From the NCBI GenBank assembly GCA_951799425.1, contig OX637397.1, positions 20,899,064 to 20,963,063 of the forward strand: DNA of 64,000 nt. Reading direction: 5' to 3'. The position numbers and the translations under genes were made by a program. This DNA is from Ilex aquifolium (taxonomy: Eukaryota > Streptophyta > Magnoliopsida > Aquifoliales > Aquifoliaceae). Numbering within the stretch: the stretch's first letter is position 1; each line of letters opens with the position of its first letter. The notes beneath the pieces were generated by a model that had not been told where the DNA came from, did no database searches, and saw nothing but the letters and a program-made list of their open reading frames with translations. This document shows, piece after piece, positions 59,831-64,000 of the stretch.

Positions 59831-60684
59831 TCACCTTTTTGCTTTTCTTTGGTCCTTGGACGCACGACGGTCTTCCTGCTCCAAGTAATTAGCAGCCACC
59901 TGTTCTACATCAGTCACTCCCTCTTGAAAACAACTCTTCGTCGAGTTAAATTGTGGAAGCTCCATAGAATCAGAATGAAACTCGAACAAGTCTTGCACAG
60001 TAAAAGTACTAGAGATGCCCATATCTGCAGGAAGATCAACAACATAAGCATTGTCATTGATCTTCTTCAAGATCTGAAAAGGGGTAATCTTCTTCTGGTT
60101 CAACTTGTTATAAGTCCCCACGAGTAACCGTTCCTTGTTCAAATGAACCATCACCATGTCACCCACCGCAAAAAGCTTGTGCTTGTCGGCTATTTCCTTA
60201 TAATTGGCCACTGACTTCTCCAACTGCTGCTTTAACTTAGCATGCACGCCCGTCAACTTCTCTAGCATGTGTTCAGCTATAATGCTCATCCTCAGAAGCT
60301 TGGGTAGGGGAACCAGGACAAGTGTATGGGTAGGAACCCGGATGTAGACAATCTGAAAATGGGACCCACTAGTAGACCTATTGGGAACATTATTGTAAGC
60401 AAACTTAGCTTAGGACAAGGTGTTATCCCATTGCCTCGGGTGCTCCTTGGAAAGACTTCACAAAATATTCCCCAATGTCTGGTTCACCACTTCAGTTCAG
60501 TTTGCCCATCTGTTTGTGGATGGCTTGAACTACTATATTGCAAAGAAGTGTCCAACCATCTCCATAAAGTGCGCCAAAAGTGGCTAAGGAACTTGTTGTC
60601 TCAATCAGACATGATGGTCTTTGGGACACCATGCAAATGAAGAACCTCCTAAAAGAATAAATGAGCCACATGAGAAACATCTGA
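59831..60684 (-). pseudogene. Ty3/gypsy integrase C-terminal relic
   Basis: The minus-strand translation shows LHGVPKTIMSD near 60620 and HPQTDGQTE near 60490-60520. FAYNNVPNRST follows near 60380, then AVGDMVMVHLNKERLLVGTY and ILKKINDNAYVVDLPADMGI near 60030-60160. This is the end of a gypsy integrase with its basic C-terminal segment; the clade is uncertain. The upstream part is cut off at 60685, where a chromovirus-like LTR begins. Broken, with a few breaks. Confidence 0.85.
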
Positions 60685-63546
60685 TGTCACACCCCAATGC
60701 GGAGATAGAACATTATGTCCAAATCTAGCAGAGTGGACCTCACACCCAAACACACACCTGTATCCTATACATATAAATTTTCATATTACTGTGCTTTAAA
60801 CTGAACATATACAATAAAATAACTGTTATGCTTCCTTTATATTCCAACATACCATCTACCAAATGTAATACTTTCACTAACATAATTTAGTACAAGGCTC
60901 ATTAACTATACAAAATGTCCTCATAGGACATGGAAAACCCACTTCCCTCTTTTACCGCCTAGACTCAGCAGTGTACATCCGCTTTCTCTTTGTTTACTTG
61001 AAAAATATACACAAAGGGGGGTGAGCATACACGCTCAGTGATTGTATATAAGAAATCAACAATAATAGCAGATAATGCATAATACAACTATTATCTTCAT
61101 AATCAACCAAACTGCACTTTAAAGAGTCAGATATAAGTTTATTTGTCCCTTTAGCAATCTTAAAATACATCACTACTAGTTTAGCATCCCATTAGAGTTA
61201 TCTCAATACTTGTCACTCAACTGATCTTGCCTCGTAGACCACATCCGCCACACAGGCTACATACCTTTCATTTTGACAATATTAGCTCCACCAACCATAC
61301 AATTGTTATTAATGTATTGTTTTCCAATAAGGTTACTCCTATTAACCATACATCACATATATATCACAATATTGTTAATATCATCAAGATAACCCACACA
61401 ACTATTTATTAACAACATGTAGCACAAGCCTCTAAGGAACCATCATTTAGTAAACAACCATGTTGTATCTATAAGTTCGTTCACCCAAACACATTTCAAT
61501 TCTCTCAATGATCATCAAGCATGTCTAGATATGATAAGGCTTAGTCACTATACCAATCACAAGCAACAAGTCACATTATCACACATTCTTTGACAAGTAA
61601 AGAACTTTCAAACTAATCTAATGCACACACAGAGAATACACGCACACCTTCATATATTAACCATACACAATCACACCCCTTGCTATTACCATTAATATGA
61701 AATAGCACACTTACGATACCAAGCTTAAATAGTAATCCACACTATCATACACCAATAGTATTTAAAACATTATCATACTATTTCTAAGCACACACAGGTA
61801 GTACACCCACCTCAAGTCCAGATGTCGCATAATCCCCACCCTCGGAAAAGATCTTAAGCATTCTTGTTGTAGGAGTTGACACCTCCGTTCCTACCAAACA
61901 TCATAATTACCACATATAAATACCTTTCACATATGTATTTAATCTTAATAATGCTTTCATAGCTATATATTCATGCCGTTATTAGTATATCCTAAACTCC
62001 CTTCCAATTGGTGCACTCTTAACCACCCCAAACTTTACTCATCTTGTACCCACCTTTCTCACCTCAATACTAGTTTCAATCCTCATTCCATGTAAATTTA
62101 AGCCATTAAACCCATAAGGAACTTATTTAAGATCTTATAAATACCTTGATAAGGTTTTAGTTCAATTGCATAAGAGCCTACATGTCACACCCCAGCTCAG
62201 AAAATAGTACCTTTCGTCTATATATGGAGAATGGACCTCAATACTTCATAATGATATACTTGCAACAATTTAATCCATAAAGAGTTATTTTAAGCTCAAT
62301 TGGATCTCTCGGGGAAATTTGAGGTTAATTGGACGAAAGCCCTTCATTGCTAACACCTTATTTCCCTTACTAAAATCGGATATAACCCATTGGTCATGTA
62401 TTTGTAGACAAATTATTCCATTTGGGATTGTTTTTAACCAAATAGAATGTTTTGAAAATTTCGAAGAACGGGAAGTAAAAAATTAGAGGATTTCCAACAA
62501 AAGTCATGATTTTAATCCTACTTTTAATGGCTGCAAGATTTTACACAATTAGAATTAGGTACTAGAATCTATGTGGTTAGTGAGATCTTTGAGTTTAGGT
62601 TCTACCAAAAAAACAGTGCGTCAATCAGAGTTTCCTAGAGAAAGTTATTGCGATTTTTCCACGGACACTCAAATAAAAAAAGATCAGTCTTGTGGTAACG
62701 GTTCTAATCCTACTGGTTCTACCTTTGTAGAACCTGTTCTACACAGGGCATAACCCTTGGTACCAGTTCTACACACTGTGGTACCGATTCTCCATTGAAC
62801 CAAAGTCACCAAACTCGGTCTACACACCTACCTTCAGTCTCTCTTCCACACTTAACCACTTACATACTTTAAACCACTCTCACCTAACATCTAGTGACCC
62901 AAAACACATGAATGATAGAATCAAAAGCATACCCACATGAATAATTTTCTTTGCTCTTTGCTGGAGTTCCGTCGGAATCTTCGAGTGATTCAACCCAAGA
63001 ACTCTTGAGTTCTAATTCTACCCAACAACCCCCGAAATCACCCAAGTTCTTGAACCTAATTAATACCCACGAAATTGTAGAAGAAAGGTAGTGGTTCTTA
63101 TCTTGGTTGAGCAAGACTTCCTCACCTACACCGGAGCTCTTCACCGGAGATGAAGGATCTCCTCAAATCTCCTTCCACTTCCTCTCCCAAGCTTGGAGTG
63201 AAGACATGCAAAAGAGGAAGCTCCACTCAAGCCTCCACTATTTCCTTTCTTTTGTAGACTCGTCCTCAAACCATATATATATATAGTCCACTAAAGAGTT
63301 ATTACACTAACCCCTCTCATAGTCTTTCTTTATTCAAATTCTTCATTGTTGTTTTCTATTAGCTAATCAATCTTACATCACGCTTTTCAAATTTCACAAT
63401 TGAACCCTATATTTTATTGTCAGAGTTCATAATTTATCTCCCGCGTTTCCAATAATTTTAACTTTGTCCCTTAACTAACATCAATCTTTCATATTTAAAT
63501 ACCCGACACTATATGAAATGCTCTGTAGGGGTGTTCGAGTCTCACA
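60685..63546 (-). repeat. Chromovirus-like LTR, minus strand
   Basis: The plus-strand limits are TGTCACACCCCAATGC at the left and GTCTCACA at the right, so on the minus strand it runs TGTGAGAC...GGGTGTGACA. GTGAGCATACACGCTCAGT near 61023 matches the other chromovirus LTRs. A TATATATATA near 63270 is the likely TATA element. A second end-like motif, TGTCACACCCCAGCTC, lies inside at 62183, so this may be two LTR pieces (60685-62182 and 62183-63546) rather than one 2.9-kb LTR. Confidence 0.65.
62696..62800. repeat. GGTTCTAC/GTAGAACC and GGTACC word cluster
   Basis: Within about 100 bp, GGTTCTA-type words occur in both orientations (62700, 62715, 62727, 62735, 62765), and GGTACC occurs at 62759 and 62780. 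Confidence 0.7.
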
Positions 63547-64000
63547 ACTCTTCCCCACTTAAACAATTTCATCCCCGAAATTAACTTACCACTCTAGTTT
63601 TAGTAAATATTTTTCTCATCGATTCTTTTTCGTTGAACTCTAGTAGAATTACATCGATTTAATTGACCAACTAATTTAAATTCACATTCTTAGTGCCACC
63701 TAGTTATTTGAGATTATAATCAATACCATTCGTATTTACTTAGTTATGCTTTTGGCTAATTTTTCACTACCTCTTTTGCGCTACCAGTCATAATTTTCAC
63801 CTAACTCTTCCAATCGACATCATAAATCACAATTAAAAGTGCAATAAATTATCACAAAACTACATCATCCTTCACAAATCACACATTCAACAAGTAATTC
63901 TACAAACAAGATTTTAATAACTCATCCTCCATTCAAAATCGTCAATCATAACGACAAATCAGTTATATTTTAAGTACAACTGGTTACCAAAGAATTTCTA
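63547..64000 (-). other. 3' untranslated part of a chromovirus, minus strand
   Basis: On the minus strand AATTTCGGGGATGAAATTGT leads into a purine tract (AAGTGGGGAAGAGT) against the LTR. This is the same arrangement as AATTTCGGGGACGAAATTCT before the 3' LTR of the first element. The rest is AT-rich; the pol region would lie beyond the window end. Confidence 0.65.

Noticed and set aside
63230-63280. A host gene promoter with a long TATATATA run
   Set aside because: It lies in the middle of a chromovirus-like LTR and is better read as the LTR's own TATA region.

Overview
The window is plant nuclear DNA, from a flowering plant and most likely a eudicot. It is AT-rich and packed with nested Ty3/gypsy LTR retrotransposons and short TIR transposons, and it holds one convincing host gene: a class IV (GH19) chitinase with one intron on the minus strand at 15016-15967. 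The species cannot be named from the sequence.

Region by region. (1) 1-8816: most of a young Ty3/gypsy chromovirus of the Tekay/Del type, plus strand; its 5' LTR begins before the window. (2) 8817-11664: an old Tat-lineage remnant (LTR plus start of gag). (3) 11665-20377: a gene-bearing island with the chitinase, three hAT-type elements that each have an 8-bp target duplication, three other inverted-repeat elements and a Ty1/copia RNase H relic. (4) 20378-27331: an Athila-like element, minus strand, with an open gag-protease frame and no reverse transcriptase or integrase. (5) 27332-37923: Tat-lineage element A, minus strand. (6) 37924-41741: an old chromovirus-like LTR carrying a PIF/Harbinger element. 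(7) 41742-58315: Tat-lineage element B, minus strand, about 16.6 kb, with LTRs, a primer site and a 5-bp target duplication. B itself hosts two LTR-like insertions and a caulimovirid (pararetrovirus) fragment. (8) 58316-64000: AT-rich spacer, a gypsy integrase relic, and a long chromovirus-like LTR inserted in that relic, whose element continues past the window end.

Elements A and B both have gag, protease, RT-RNase H, a second RNase H and integrase on the minus strand. Downstream of these they carry two further genes on the opposite strand. Both antisense genes resemble the plant 'putative gypsy type transposon' family and have coiled-coil or Pro/Ser-rich tails and intron-like GT..AG intervals. 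The 3' regions also carry tandem arrays of short palindromes.

Relative ages from LTR divergence by eye: about 0.5% for the first chromovirus, 3-4% for the Athila-like element and 9-10% for element B. The chromovirus-like LTR that B inserted into is older still. A recurring oddity is that almost every LTR family here carries a cluster of short palindromic words, each family with its own word. No tRNA, rRNA, CRISPR array or bacterial-type operon was seen.
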